This document shows, in pieces, positions 20,962-29,801 of a stretch of 64,000 nt of DNA. Position 1 is the first letter of the stretch. The number at the start of each line of letters is the position of its first letter. The notes under the pieces are model-generated. The model saw only the letters and a list, made by a program, of their open reading frames with translations. It had not been told where the DNA came from and did not search any database. Position numbers and translations under genes: made by a program. The stretch is from an uncultured Bacteroidota bacterium (GTDB lineage: Bacteria; Bacteroidota; Bacteroidia; Flavobacteriales; Flavobacteriaceae), in assembly GCA_902613595.1 (NCBI GenBank), contig CACMHY010000001.1:124001-188000 (forward strand), written 5' to 3'.

Positions 20962-22188
20962 ATGTCAAAAATTAAAGTTGTTAACCCAGTGGTAGAGATG
21001 GATGGAGATGAGATGACCAGAATAATCTGGAAGTTTATAAAAGAACAACTTATACTCCCCTACCTAGATATTAAAATTGAATATTATGATCTTTCAGTTA
21101 CATCACGTGATGCTACTGAAGATAAGATTACGGTACAAGCAGCTCATGCTGTAAAAAAACACAATGTTGGAATAAAGTGTGCTACAATTACTCCCGATGA
21201 AGATCGAGTAAAAGAGTTTAATTTATCAAATATGTGGAGATCACCAAATGGGACAATTAGGAATATTGTTGGTGGAACGGTATTCCGTGAGCCAATTATT
21301 ATGAAAAACGTGCCACGTTATGTTCAAGGATGGACAAAACCAATCTGTATAGGAAGGCATGCATTTGGAGACCAATACAAAGCTGCTGATACTGTAACAA
21401 ACGGAAGGGGGAAATTAACAATGACTTTTACGCCAGATGATGGGGGTACACCTAAAACATGGGAAGTTTACCATTTCAAAGAAAATGGTGTGGCAATGAG
21501 TATGTACAATATTGATTCATCTATATATGGATTTGCCAGGTCTTGCATGAACAGGGCATTAGATAAAAAGTGGCCTTTATACTTATCGACTAAAAATACA
21601 ATACTTAAGGCATATGATGGTCGCTTCAAAGATATTTTTCAAGAAGTATACGAAAATGAATTTCATGATCTTTTTAAAAATGCTGGCATAAAATATGAAC
21701 ACCGACTAATAGACGATATGGTTGCTGCTGCAATGAAAATGAATGGGGGATTTGTATGGGCCTGCAAAAATTATGATGGAGACGTACAATCCGATACGGT
21801 CGCACAAGGTTTTGGTTCATTGGGGCTAATGACATCAACCTTAGTAACTCCAGACGGCAAGACAATGGAAGCTGAAGCAGCACATGGAACAGTAACTCGA
21901 CACTACAGACAATATCAGCAAGGAAATGAAACATCAACTAATCCTATTGCCTCTATATTCGCATGGACTCGTGGACTAGCCCACAGAGGTAAACTTGACG
22001 AGAATAAAAACTTAATTGACTTTTGTTTGACACTTGAAAATGTATGTATTGAAACTGTGGAAAGTGGAAAAATGACAAAGGATCTTGCAGTTTTAATTCA
22101 TGGGAAAAAAACCAATAGCACACATTATCTTACTACACAACAATTTCTTTCAGAGTTGAAAAAAAATCTAGAGTCTAAAATTGGATGA
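20962..22188 (+). CDS. icd: NADP-dependent isocitrate dehydrogenase, eukaryotic-like dimeric type
   Basis: The enzyme oxidises isocitrate to 2-oxoglutarate in the TCA cycle with NADP+. The 408-residue protein is of the IDH1-like subfamily: '[15 protein letters not shown]', '[22 protein letters not shown]', '[13 protein letters not shown]', 'DDMVAAAMK' and '[12 protein letters not shown]'. Its product 2-oxoglutarate is the signal normally read by P-II, whose gene is at 63.2 kb. murQ follows after 33 bp. Confidence 0.96.
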   Translation: MSKIKVVNPVVEMDGDEMTRIIWKFIKEQLILPYLDIKIEYYDLSVTSRDATEDKITVQAAHAVKKHNVGIKCATITPDEDRVKEFNLSNMWRSPNGTIRNIVGGTVFREPIIMKNVPRYVQGWTKPICIGRHAFGDQYKAADTVTNGRGKLTMTFTPDDGGTPKTWEVYHFKENGVAMSMYNIDSSIYGFARSCMNRALDKKWPLYLSTKNTILKAYDGRFKDIFQEVYENEFHDLFKNAGIKYEHRLIDDMVAAAMKMNGGFVWACKNYDGDVQSDTVAQGFGSLGLMTSTLVTPDGKTMEAEAAHGTVTRHYRQYQQGNETSTNPIASIFAWTRGLAHRGKLDENKNLIDFCLTLENVCIETVESGKMTKDLAVLIHGKKTNSTHYLTTQQFLSELKKNLESKIG

Positions 22189-22221
22189 AACCCCATATAT
22201 TGATAAAATATTGTTTTTTAA

Positions 22222-23037
22222 ATGACTTTTAAAAAAATCACCGAATCTGAATCTCATCATAAAGGTTTAGAGAAAAAAACTGTTAGTCAATTGCTAGATG
22301 GAATGCATGAAGAGGATATTAAAGCTGTTAAAGCTGTTGGACTAGTCAAAAATAAAACTGCTAAACTAATTTCTGTAATTGTTGAACACTTAAAAAAAGG
22401 TGGTCGCCTTTTTTATATTGGTGCAGGAACAAGCGGTAGACTTGGAGTTTTGGATGCATCTGAATGTCCTCCTACTTTTGGAACTTCACCAGACAGAGTA
22501 ATTGGAATCATCGCTGGAGGCGATGATGCATTAAGAAAATCTATAGAAAAAGCAGAAGATGATACGAAACAAGCATGGAATGATTTAATTACATTCCAAG
22601 TTAATGATAAAGATATAGTAGTTGGTATTGCGGCATCTGGAACTACGCCTTATGTTGTTGGTGGTCTAAAAGAAGCTCAAAAAAATGGAATTACAACAGG
22701 CTGTATTGTATGCAATATGAATAGCCCACTTGCAAAAGTTAGTGATTATCCAATTGAAGTTATTGTCGGGCCAGAGTATTTAACAGGTAGTTCAAGGATG
22801 AAAGCAGGAACTGCACAAAAACTTATTCTTAACAGTATTACAACAGCAACTATGATACAATTGGGCCATGTCAAAGGAAATAAAATGATAGACATGCAGC
22901 TCTCAAATGATAAGCTTCAAAGTAGAGCTGAAAAAATTGTAATAGATATAACTGGAGCAGACATCAATTTAGTTAGAACACAGTTAAAAATTCACAGCAG
23001 TGTCAGAAAAGCCATTGATGAGATTAATAAAAATTAA
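22222..23037 (+). CDS. murQ: N-acetylmuramic acid 6-phosphate etherase
   Basis: MurQ removes the lactyl ether of MurNAc-6-phosphate, giving GlcNAc-6-phosphate during cell-wall recycling. The 271-residue SIS-fold protein shows 'YIGAGTSGRLGVLDASECPPTFG', 'VVGIAASGTTPYVVGGL' and 'TGSSRMKAGTAQKLILN'. It lies between icd and the DUF6095 gene on the same strand; the same order is, from memory, common in flavobacteria. No murP-type transporter is nearby. Confidence 0.95.
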   Translation: MTFKKITESESHHKGLEKKTVSQLLDGMHEEDIKAVKAVGLVKNKTAKLISVIVEHLKKGGRLFYIGAGTSGRLGVLDASECPPTFGTSPDRVIGIIAGGDDALRKSIEKAEDDTKQAWNDLITFQVNDKDIVVGIAASGTTPYVVGGLKEAQKNGITTGCIVCNMNSPLAKVSDYPIEVIVGPEYLTGSSRMKAGTAQKLILNSITTATMIQLGHVKGNKMIDMQLSNDKLQSRAEKIVIDITGADINLVRTQLKIHSSVRKAIDEINKN

Positions 23038-23081
23038 TTTTTTTACTCAAAAAATCATATTTATCAAATACAACATCTAAG

Positions 23082-23315
23082 TTGGACAAAAAGTTATTAA
23101 AAAAAGGAATTAGATTTATTGCAATTTCAATTTTGTGCTGCTTTATTGGTCCAATAATTCTTTATCAGTCATTTAAAAACCAGGAACATCCCTTATATTT
23201 TTTTGTCCTGAGTATTGGATTATTGTTTTTATTCTTAGCTATTCATAATGGTTTTAAAGGTATTATGGGTATTGTTAGTGCTTTTATAGGTGAGAGAAAA
23301 AAGCGGAATATTTGA
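23082..23315 (+). CDS. DUF6095-type small membrane protein
   Basis: The 77-residue protein has two hydrophobic segments (about residues 11-30 'FIAISILCCFIGPIILYQSF' and 38-58 'YFFVLSIGLLFLFLAIHNGF') and a basic tail. It matches the small flavobacterial family DUF6095, usually found next to murQ; the function is unknown. The start is TTG at 23082: no in-frame ATG or GTG is available near it, and MDKKLLKKGIRF is the expected N-terminus. It is 44 bp after murQ. Confidence 0.72.
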   Translation: MDKKLLKKGIRFIAISILCCFIGPIILYQSFKNQEHPLYFFVLSIGLLFLFLAIHNGFKGIMGIVSAFIGERKKRNI

Positions 23316-23322
23316 TCCATCA

Positions 23323-23353
23323 TTGTAACACTCGATAAGACCAACTATCTTTG
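23323..23353 (+). promoter_or_regulatory. Promoter of the thrS-infC-rpmI-rplT operon (TTG-N20-TATCTTTG)
   Basis: TTG at 23323-23325 and TATCTTTG at 23346-23353 are spaced by 20 bp, a good match to the Bacteroidota consensus. The predicted start is near 23359, leaving a leader of about 14 bases before the thrS ATG. There is no room for a T-box or an attenuator hairpin. Confidence 0.62.
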
Positions 23354-23372
23354 TCAAGTTTTACTAAATAAA

Positions 23373-25319
23373 ATGATAGAAATTTGTTTTCCTGATAAGT
23401 CAAAACGTCCTTTCAAAAAAGGTGTAACTCCACTGGAAATTGCACAAAGTATTAGTGAAGGTCTTGCAAGGAATGTTTTGTCATCTTCATTTAATGGAAA
23501 AATTATTGAAGTATCTACACCTCTAAAAAAAAATGGAGATCTCAAACTGTTCACATGGAAAGACTTTGAGGGTAAAGCTGCATTTTGGCACTCGTCTGCT
23601 CATATTTTGGCACAAAGCATTTTATCACTTTATCCAAAAGCTAAACTCACAATAGGACCCTCAATTGAAAATGGGTTTTACTACGATGTTGACTTTGGGA
23701 ATTTTTCATTTACTGAGAGTGATTTGGTTCCTTTGGAAAAGAAATTTTTAAACTTTGCCCGTGAAAAATTCAAATTCAAAATGCGAATGTCTTCAAAAGC
23801 GGAAGCTCTCAAATATTACAAAAAAGAAAATAATCCCTATAAGTTAGAATTAATTGAAAATTTGAAGGATGGTGAAATTAGCTTTTGTGACCATGCTGAC
23901 TTCACAGATTTATGTAGAGGAGGGCACATACCAAATACAGGTTATATAAAAGCAGTTAAGTTATTAAGTATCGCAGGGGCATATTGGAGAGGGGATGAAT
24001 CAAGACCACAGCTCACCAGAATTTATGGTATTTCTTTTCCAAAACAAAAAGAGCTAAATGAATATTTAAAATTATTAGAGGAGGCAAAAAAACGTGATCA
24101 TAGAAAACTCGGGAAAGAACTTGAACTTTTCACATTTTCAAAAAAAGTAGGCCAAGGGTTACCACTCTGGCTTCCGAAAGGGGCTGAACTTCGTGAGCGT
24201 CTGGAAAATTTTCTAAAAAATGCACAGAAATTAGCGGGTTACGAACAAGTAATTTCTCCTCATATAGGAAATAAAGAATTATATGTAACATCAGGACATT
24301 ATGAAAAGTATGGCGCTGATAGTTTTCAGCCAATACAGACTCCAGCTGATGGAGAGGAATTTCTTCTCAAACCCATGAATTGTCCCCACCACTGTGAAAT
24401 ATTCAAATCAAAACCTTGGAGTTATCGTGATTTACCAAAACGTTATGCTGAATTTGGAACTGTATATCGTTATGAGCAGAGTGGGGAATTACATGGATTG
24501 ACAAGAGTTAGAGGGTTTACACAAGATGATGCGCATATTTTTTGTGCCCCTGAACAACTTGATGATGAGTTTAAAAAGGTTATTGACTTAGTATTATATG
24601 TTTTTAAATCCTTAGGTTTTAAAAACTTTTCCACACAAGTTTCTTTGCGCGATCCAGATAAACCTGAAAAATACATCGGTAACTTAAAAAACTGGGAAAT
24701 GGCAGAAAATGCTATCATTAACGCAGCTATTGAAAAAGATTTAAATTATAGTTTAGAAAAGGGTGAAGCTGCTTTTTATGGACCTAAACTTGATTTTATG
24801 GTTAAAGATGCGTTAGGGCGAAGATGGCAGCTTGGCACAATTCAAGTTGATTATAACTTGCCAGAACGATTTGATTTATCATACAAGGGTAGTGATAATA
24901 ATCTTTACAGACCAATCATGATCCATAGGGCACCTTTTGGAAGTATGGAACGTTTTGTTGCTATCCTTCTAGAGCATACAGGAGGAAATTTTCCAATTTG
25001 GCTTACACCTACACAAGCTAATATACTTTGTGTGAGTGAAAAACATAAAAATTACGCGCAAAAAGTTTTAAAATTCTTTGAAAATCACGAAATTCGCGCC
25101 CTCATAGATGATCGTAATGAAACAATAGGGAAAAAAATTCGTGAATCAGAAATTTCGAAAATCCCTTATATGATTATTCTAGGAGAAAAAGAAGCTCAAA
25201 GTCAATCAGTTTCTCTGCGTAAACATCAGAAAGGAGACGTAGGCAACTTTGATTTAGATTCGGTTGTAAAACTGATCAAAAATGAAATAAAGGATAGCCA
25301 TGTTGGCTTGAACGTTTAA
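23373..25319 (+). CDS. thrS: Threonine--tRNA ligase
   Basis: ThrRS charges tRNA-Thr. The 648-residue protein has an N-terminal TGS domain (1-62), the editing domain (HSSAHILAQSI, near residue 73), the class II catalytic core ('MNCPHHCEIFKSKPWSYRDLP', 'FTQDDAHIFC', 'HRAPFGSMERFVAILLEH') and a C-terminal anticodon-binding domain. It heads a translation operon with infC, rpmI and rplT. Its stop is in the same frame as infC, 15 bases before the proposed infC start. Confidence 0.97.
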   Translation: MIEICFPDKSKRPFKKGVTPLEIAQSISEGLARNVLSSSFNGKIIEVSTPLKKNGDLKLFTWKDFEGKAAFWHSSAHILAQSILSLYPKAKLTIGPSIENGFYYDVDFGNFSFTESDLVPLEKKFLNFAREKFKFKMRMSSKAEALKYYKKENNPYKLELIENLKDGEISFCDHADFTDLCRGGHIPNTGYIKAVKLLSIAGAYWRGDESRPQLTRIYGISFPKQKELNEYLKLLEEAKKRDHRKLGKELELFTFSKKVGQGLPLWLPKGAELRERLENFLKNAQKLAGYEQVISPHIGNKELYVTSGHYEKYGADSFQPIQTPADGEEFLLKPMNCPHHCEIFKSKPWSYRDLPKRYAEFGTVYRYEQSGELHGLTRVRGFTQDDAHIFCAPEQLDDEFKKVIDLVLYVFKSLGFKNFSTQVSLRDPDKPEKYIGNLKNWEMAENAIINAAIEKDLNYSLEKGEAAFYGPKLDFMVKDALGRRWQLGTIQVDYNLPERFDLSYKGSDNNLYRPIMIHRAPFGSMERFVAILLEHTGGNFPIWLTPTQANILCVSEKHKNYAQKVLKFFENHEIRALIDDRNETIGKKIRESEISKIPYMIILGEKEAQSQSVSLRKHQKGDVGNFDLDSVVKLIKNEIKDSHVGLNV

Positions 25320-25334
25320 TTTAAAAAAAAAGAT

Positions 25335-25889
25335 ATAGCAATACGACGAAGAAGATCTAGTAGTCCAGGGAGAGTGTTCAAAGAAGACCCCCACAGGATT
25401 AATGAAAAGATCACAGCACACGAAATACGTCTTGTAGGAGATAATGTAGAGGTTGGAGTTTATACTCTTAATAATGCCTTACAAATAGCTCGAAACCTTC
25501 AGCTAGATCTTGTTGAGATTTCACCTAAAGCGTCACCGCCAGTATGCAAGATACTTGAATATAAGAAATTCTTATATGAACAAAAGAAGCGAGAGAAAGC
25601 ACTAAAAGCAAAATCAAGTAAAATTGTAGTAAAAGAAATTCGATTTGGTCCAAATACAGATGAGCATGATTATGAATTCAAAAAAAAACATGCAGAAAAG
25701 TTCCTTAGAGACGGTGCAAAGCTTAAAGCTTTTGTTTTTTTCAAAGGTCGCTCAATTATTTTCAAAGAAAAAGGCCAAATATTGCTCTTACGCTTAGCAC
25801 AAGATCTTGAGGAAATTGGAAAGGTAGAGCAAATGCCTGAATTAGAAGGCAAAAAAATGATAATGTTTATAACCCCCAAAAAAAAATAA
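25335..25889 (+). CDS. infC: Translation initiation factor IF-3, probable AUA start
   Basis: IF-3 keeps 30S subunits free and proofreads the start codon. The track begins at a GTG (25374), giving [13 protein letters not shown], but the reading frame is open upstream as ATA-GCA-ATA-CGA-CGA-AGA-AGA, encoding (M)[13 protein letters not shown], which resembles the N-terminus of Bacteroidota IF-3. No in-frame ATG, GTG or TTG exists between the thrS stop and 25374. E. coli infC uses AUU and is autoregulated by discrimination against that codon; AUA here could act the same way. The core has '[16 protein letters not shown]' and '[14 protein letters not shown]'. Confidence 0.88.
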   Translation: MAIRRRRSSSPGRVFKEDPHRINEKITAHEIRLVGDNVEVGVYTLNNALQIARNLQLDLVEISPKASPPVCKILEYKKFLYEQKKREKALKAKSSKIVVKEIRFGPNTDEHDYEFKKKHAEKFLRDGAKLKAFVFFKGRSIIFKEKGQILLLRLAQDLEEIGKVEQMPELEGKKMIMFITPKKK

Positions 25890-25900
25890 AATAGGAAATT

Positions 25901-26098
25901 ATGCCAAAAATGAAAACAAAGTCAAGTGCAAAAAAACGCTTTAAATTGACTGGCAGTGGTAAAATCAAAAGAAAGCATGCATTTAAAAACCACATATTGA
26001 CAAAGAAATCAAAAAAACGCAAATTAAAACTAACTCATTCAGGACTAGTAGATGATAGCGACACCAAAAACATAAAAGAACAATTACGCCTTGTATAA
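25901..26098 (+). CDS. rpmI: 50S ribosomal protein L35
   Basis: This 65-residue, lysine-rich protein begins [31 protein letters not shown], the standard L35 pattern. It lies 11 bp after infC and 86 bp before rplT. Confidence 0.97.
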   Translation: MPKMKTKSSAKKRFKLTGSGKIKRKHAFKNHILTKKSKKRKLKLTHSGLVDDSDTKNIKEQLRLV

Positions 26099-26131
26099 TT
26101 TAAAAGGTATTAAAAACAATTAAAGTAACCT

Positions 26132-26170
26132 GAAGTAAGGCTCTTTAAAGAGTATTTTACCGCCTGCTTC
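26132..26170 (+). promoter_or_regulatory. Candidate structured leader upstream of rplT
   Basis: In the 86-bp gap between rpmI and rplT the sequence can fold as GAAG-taa-GGC paired with GCC-tg-CTTC, enclosing the palindrome CTCTTTAAAGAG and a TATTTTAC stretch. L20 is known to repress its own operon in E. coli and Bacillus by binding an mRNA structure that mimics its rRNA site. That this hairpin is an L20 site is inference; I could not fold or align it. Confidence 0.35.
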
Positions 26171-26184
26171 AAAAAACAATTAAA

Positions 26185-26529
26185 ATGCCAAGATCACTAA
26201 ATTCAGTAGCTTCAAGAGCTCGCAGAAAAAAAATTATTAAACAAGCAAAAGGCTATTTCGGACGTAGAAAAAACGTTTGGACAATTGCAAAAAATGCTGT
26301 TGAGAAAGCAATGCTTTATTCCTACAGAGATAGGAGAGTAAAAAAACGAAGTTTCAGATCCCTCTGGATTGCACGTATTAATGCTGGTGCTCGAGCAAAT
26401 GGAATGTCATATAGCCAATTTATAGGAAAAGTGAAAGCCAAAAATATTGAGCTAAATAGAAAAGTGTTGGCCGATTTGGCCATGAATAACCCCGAAGCTT
26501 TCAAAGCTATTGTGGATAAAATTAAATAA
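26185..26529 (+). CDS. rplT: 50S ribosomal protein L20
   Basis: The 114-residue protein shows the L20 pattern '[35 protein letters not shown]' and '[32 protein letters not shown]'. It initiates large-subunit assembly and, in model species, represses its own operon. It closes the thrS-infC-rpmI-rplT operon. Confidence 0.97.
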   Translation: MPRSLNSVASRARRKKIIKQAKGYFGRRKNVWTIAKNAVEKAMLYSYRDRRVKKRSFRSLWIARINAGARANGMSYSQFIGKVKAKNIELNRKVLADLAMNNPEAFKAIVDKIK

Positions 26530-26591
26530 GTCAAACCTTACCACACTCACTTAAAAAAATCTGACACATATTGGTTTTTTTATTTTTCGCC

Positions 26592-26936
26592 ATGATCAAG
26601 ATTTACCATAACAATCGGTGTCGCAAGTCTAGAGAGGTTTTACAGTACTTGGTAAATAAAGCATTAAACGTACAAATCATCGAATACATGAAGAATCCGT
26701 TGACTGCAATAGAATGGAAAGATCTATTTTTACAGATCGGCAAATCACCTCAGGAAATGATACGTACTCAAGAAGCTTTATGGAAGAATGATTATAAAGA
26801 CCAGGCAATCGATGATGCAAAATTGCTTGACATCTTTTCAAAACATCCTAAACTCATAAAAAGGCCCATCGTATTAAAAGGAAAAAAAGGAGTTTTGGTC
26901 CAGCCTATAGAGGTTTTGAAAGTATTTATATCTTAA
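26592..26936 (+). CDS. ArsC/Spx-family protein (glutaredoxin-type arsenate reductase-like)
   Basis: The 114-residue thioredoxin-fold protein has 'IYHNNRCRKSREVLQYL', in which the Cys corresponds to the catalytic cysteine of glutaredoxin-dependent arsenate reductases, and 'RTQEALWKNDY' and 'LIKRPIVLKGKKGVLVQP', typical of the ArsC family. No arsenite transporter or arsR is adjacent, so arsenic reduction is not certain. The track start at 26571 adds a hydrophobic leader (MVFLFFA); the ATG at 26592 gives the family N-terminus. Confidence 0.85.
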   Translation: MIKIYHNNRCRKSREVLQYLVNKALNVQIIEYMKNPLTAIEWKDLFLQIGKSPQEMIRTQEALWKNDYKDQAIDDAKLLDIFSKHPKLIKRPIVLKGKKGVLVQPIEVLKVFIS

Positions 26937-26989
26937 CATTAACCTTCATCTACATATATCTAGGCTGACAGTAAAATAAACAACAAGTA

Positions 26990-29470
26990 ATGAAAAAAAG
27001 ACACTTTGGAATCTTGTTACTTATTGGAATGTTCTATACTTATGGACAAAAGTCTGAAGATTCGCCGAAATTCACTATTACTGGAAAGGTAATTGATAAA
27101 GAAAATAACCAACCACTAGAGTACGCAACAATTACCTTAAAAAGTAATAATCGTCCCGACTTTATTCAGGGTGGAATCACAGATTCTGAAGGAAATTTTC
27201 AAATTGAATCTGTCCCAGGAAAATACGATATAAATATTGAATTCATCAGTTTTGTAACTTACACTATGAACGGCGTATCCCTGAAGTCGAATTTGAATTT
27301 GGGAACCATTGCTATGGAAATCGATCCCAGTGAACTTGAGGAAGTAGAGCTGGTAGGTGAGCAAACTCAAGTTGAAATAAGATTAGACAAGCGCATCTAC
27401 AATGTAGGTAAAGATATTACGGTTCGTGGAGGCAGCGTGGCCGACGTTTTGGGAAACATCCCTTCCATCACTGTGGATGTTGAGGGAAATATTGCCCTGA
27501 GAGGTAATAATAATGTTCGAATTCTTATTAACGGGAAACCCTCAGGCCTTGTTGGCATTTCTGGACCTGATGGACTTCGCCAACTTCCCTCTGAATCTAT
27601 CGAGAAAGTAGAAGTTATCACATCACCTTCCGCCCGTTACGATGCCGAAGGCACTGGTGGTATTCTCAATATAATTTTAAAAAAACAAGAACGTTCGGGT
27701 TTCAATGGTAATTTTAATATAAATGGGGGTATCCCTGAGACCTTTCGGGGAACGGCCACTGTTAATTGGAAAACAAAAAAACTAAACCTGTTTTCTACCA
27801 ATACTATTGGCCGAAGAACCAGTATTAGCAATGGATTATCTGAAAATGAGTATTTCAATGAAGAGGAAGCCAATTCCTATCTCTTTGAAACAGGAAAAAT
27901 CAATCGAGAACGCGATCAATTATTTATTTCTCTAGGAGCGGAATATTTTATTGACAAGTCCAGTAGCTTTACCTTAAATGGATTTTATCGAGACAATGAA
28001 GGAATAAATGATGGTGTTGTTACCATTGATGAACTAAATTCACTAGATGGAAGCACTATTTCTACTGTTGAGCGCAAGCAATATGAACCAGAACTTGATG
28101 AATCTTTTCAACTCTCAGGACTTTATGAAAAGAAATTTAATGACAAAGGACATGAAATCAGTGCCACCTACCAGTACGAACAAAGTACTGAAGATGAACT
28201 CGCACAAATCACAAGTCTTCAAACATTTCCTTCTATAAGAATCAACGATAACGAAGAAGTGACCACACTAGAATCACAAAAAAGGATCTTGGCTCAAGTA
28301 GATTATATCTATCCCCTAGATGAGAATACCCAAATAGAACTGGGATATCGTGGTACTTTTAATACGATTGAAACCGATTATGAAGTTGCTTTTATAGAAA
28401 ACAACAATCGTAGCATCGATGCCGATCTAACTAACGTATTGGTGTATAAAGAATATGTAAATGCTGCCTATTCTCAGTTCGGAAAGAAAATTAATAAATT
28501 CTCTCTTTTACTTGGATTGCGAATGGAGGATTCCAATATTGTGATTGACCAAAGAACAACCAATGACTACACAAATAAACGATATACCAATTGGTTTCCT
28601 ACAGTCAACCTCTCCTTTGAAATCGATCAAAAAGAAAGCATTACATTAGGTTATGCCAAAAGGATTCGACGTCCCCGTGGATTTTTTTTAAATCCCTTTC
28701 CTTCACGAAACAGTATCACGAACTTTTTTCAAGGAAACCCTGATTTGGATCCTGCTAGCACTGGGAGTTTTGATTTAGGTTACCTTAATCGCTTCAAAAA
28801 ATTCACTATAAATGGATCCATTTATTATCAACGCACTACGAATAATTTTCAATTTGTTAATGAAGATACGGGGGAAACGGTTATCTTGAGCGGTGACCCT
28901 AACGATCCTATTTCTGATCTTGTAATTGTACCCGTATTAAGAAGAGGTCCTATCAATCTTTCCAAAAATAAACGCTATGGAGGAGAGGCTAATTTGACTT
29001 TTACTCCCAATCGAAAAATTCGTTTAAATGCGAATTTCAACGTTTACAGCAATGAAGTTATTGGAACTTACAATGGGTTTGTTTTTGACGCCAAAAATGT
29101 AAGCTGGTCTTCACGATTTATTTCAAGTATTAATTTTGGTAAAGGTCTTAGCTGGCAAAATCAACTTTTTTTTCGTGGGCCACGCGTAACCGCACAATCC
29201 AAGAGCAAACCGTTGGGCGGATTGTCTACCGCAATCAACAAAGACATCTTAAAGGAGAAAGGGACATTATCCTTTCGGATTAGTGATGTATTCAATTCTC
29301 AAAAGTATCGCTCAAATACCTTCACCGATACGTTTAACAGTTATACTGAGTTCCAATGGCGGCAACCTACCTACATTGTAACTTTAACTTATCGATTGAA
29401 TCAAAAGAAAAACCAACGAAACCGTCGAAGCGGATATCGAGGTGATGACGATGGTGGGTATGGTTATTAA
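26990..29470 (+). CDS. TonB-linked outer membrane beta-barrel receptor with N-terminal carboxypeptidase-regulatory-like domain
   Basis: The 826-residue protein has a signal peptide (about 1-19, ending TYGQ), a carboxypeptidase-regulatory-like domain (about 27-110, 'FTITGKVIDKENNQPLEYATITLKS'), a plug domain ('GGSVADVLGNIPSITVDVEGNIALRGNNNVRILING', 'IEKVEVITSPSARYDAEGTGGILNIIL') and a long barrel. It belongs to the outer-membrane-barrel (OMP_b-brl_3) type rather than SusC, and there is no SusD. The ligand is unknown. Several stretches (for example 27421-27480, 34 of 60 bases G+C) are far richer in G+C than nearby genes, with more C-ending codons. Confidence 0.9.
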   Translation: MKKRHFGILLLIGMFYTYGQKSEDSPKFTITGKVIDKENNQPLEYATITLKSNNRPDFIQGGITDSEGNFQIESVPGKYDINIEFISFVTYTMNGVSLKSNLNLGTIAMEIDPSELEEVELVGEQTQVEIRLDKRIYNVGKDITVRGGSVADVLGNIPSITVDVEGNIALRGNNNVRILINGKPSGLVGISGPDGLRQLPSESIEKVEVITSPSARYDAEGTGGILNIILKKQERSGFNGNFNINGGIPETFRGTATVNWKTKKLNLFSTNTIGRRTSISNGLSENEYFNEEEANSYLFETGKINRERDQLFISLGAEYFIDKSSSFTLNGFYRDNEGINDGVVTIDELNSLDGSTISTVERKQYEPELDESFQLSGLYEKKFNDKGHEISATYQYEQSTEDELAQITSLQTFPSIRINDNEEVTTLESQKRILAQVDYIYPLDENTQIELGYRGTFNTIETDYEVAFIENNNRSIDADLTNVLVYKEYVNAAYSQFGKKINKFSLLLGLRMEDSNIVIDQRTTNDYTNKRYTNWFPTVNLSFEIDQKESITLGYAKRIRRPRGFFLNPFPSRNSITNFFQGNPDLDPASTGSFDLGYLNRFKKFTINGSIYYQRTTNNFQFVNEDTGETVILSGDPNDPISDLVIVPVLRRGPINLSKNKRYGGEANLTFTPNRKIRLNANFNVYSNEVIGTYNGFVFDAKNVSWSSRFISSINFGKGLSWQNQLFFRGPRVTAQSKSKPLGGLSTAINKDILKEKGTLSFRISDVFNSQKYRSNTFTDTFNSYTEFQWRQPTYIVTLTYRLNQKKNQRNRRSGYRGDDDGGYGY

Positions 29471-29503
29471 AAAAGCATCTAAATACAGACGTTTTTTATA
29501 AGT

Positions 29504-29662
29504 TTATTTTTTTTTAGCTCGCCATTCGTCAAAGCGTTCCTTAGCAGCACCTAATAGCCAATAAGGTATTGCAAAAGTAAGAAGGAAAATCATCAACCAG
29601 AAACCGATAGTAAGTATACTCAAAAAAGCGAGGAAGCCTAAATATTGGTCAAATTCAAACAT
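29504..29662 (-). CDS. Small membrane protein, 52 residues, not in the ORF track
   Basis: Read on the minus strand from the ATG at 29660-29662, this frame encodes 52 residues ending in TAA at 29504-29506. It begins MFEFDQYLGFLAFLSILTI and has a hydrophobic stretch of about 30 residues (positions 8-38), then a charged tail ending EWRAKKK, so it is a likely one- or two-pass inner membrane protein. A TACCTTTG box (minus strand) lies 17 bp upstream. It fills most of the 331-bp gap between the receptor gene and fumC. I do not recognise a family, and the function is unknown. Confidence 0.62.
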   Translation of the reverse strand: MFEFDQYLGFLAFLSILTIGFWLMIFLLTFAIPYWLLGAAKERFDEWRAKKK

Positions 29663-29679
29663 TTATCAAGATTATATTA

Positions 29680-29687
29680 CAAAGGTA
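29680..29687 (-). promoter_or_regulatory. Candidate -7 box for the 52-residue membrane protein
   Basis: The minus strand reads TACCTTTG, matching TAnnTTTG, with a predicted start about 11 bases before the ATG at 29662. No clear -33 TTG was seen. Confidence 0.4.
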
Positions 29688-29801
29688 ATTTTTTTTATTT
29701 ATTTGTTAGAATTGAATAATTAAAATCTCCTAAAAGAAAATATTCTACGTTATATTAATGTTTATTGTTAAACCTAGTATTTTTATATAAAATTATTAAA
29801 T

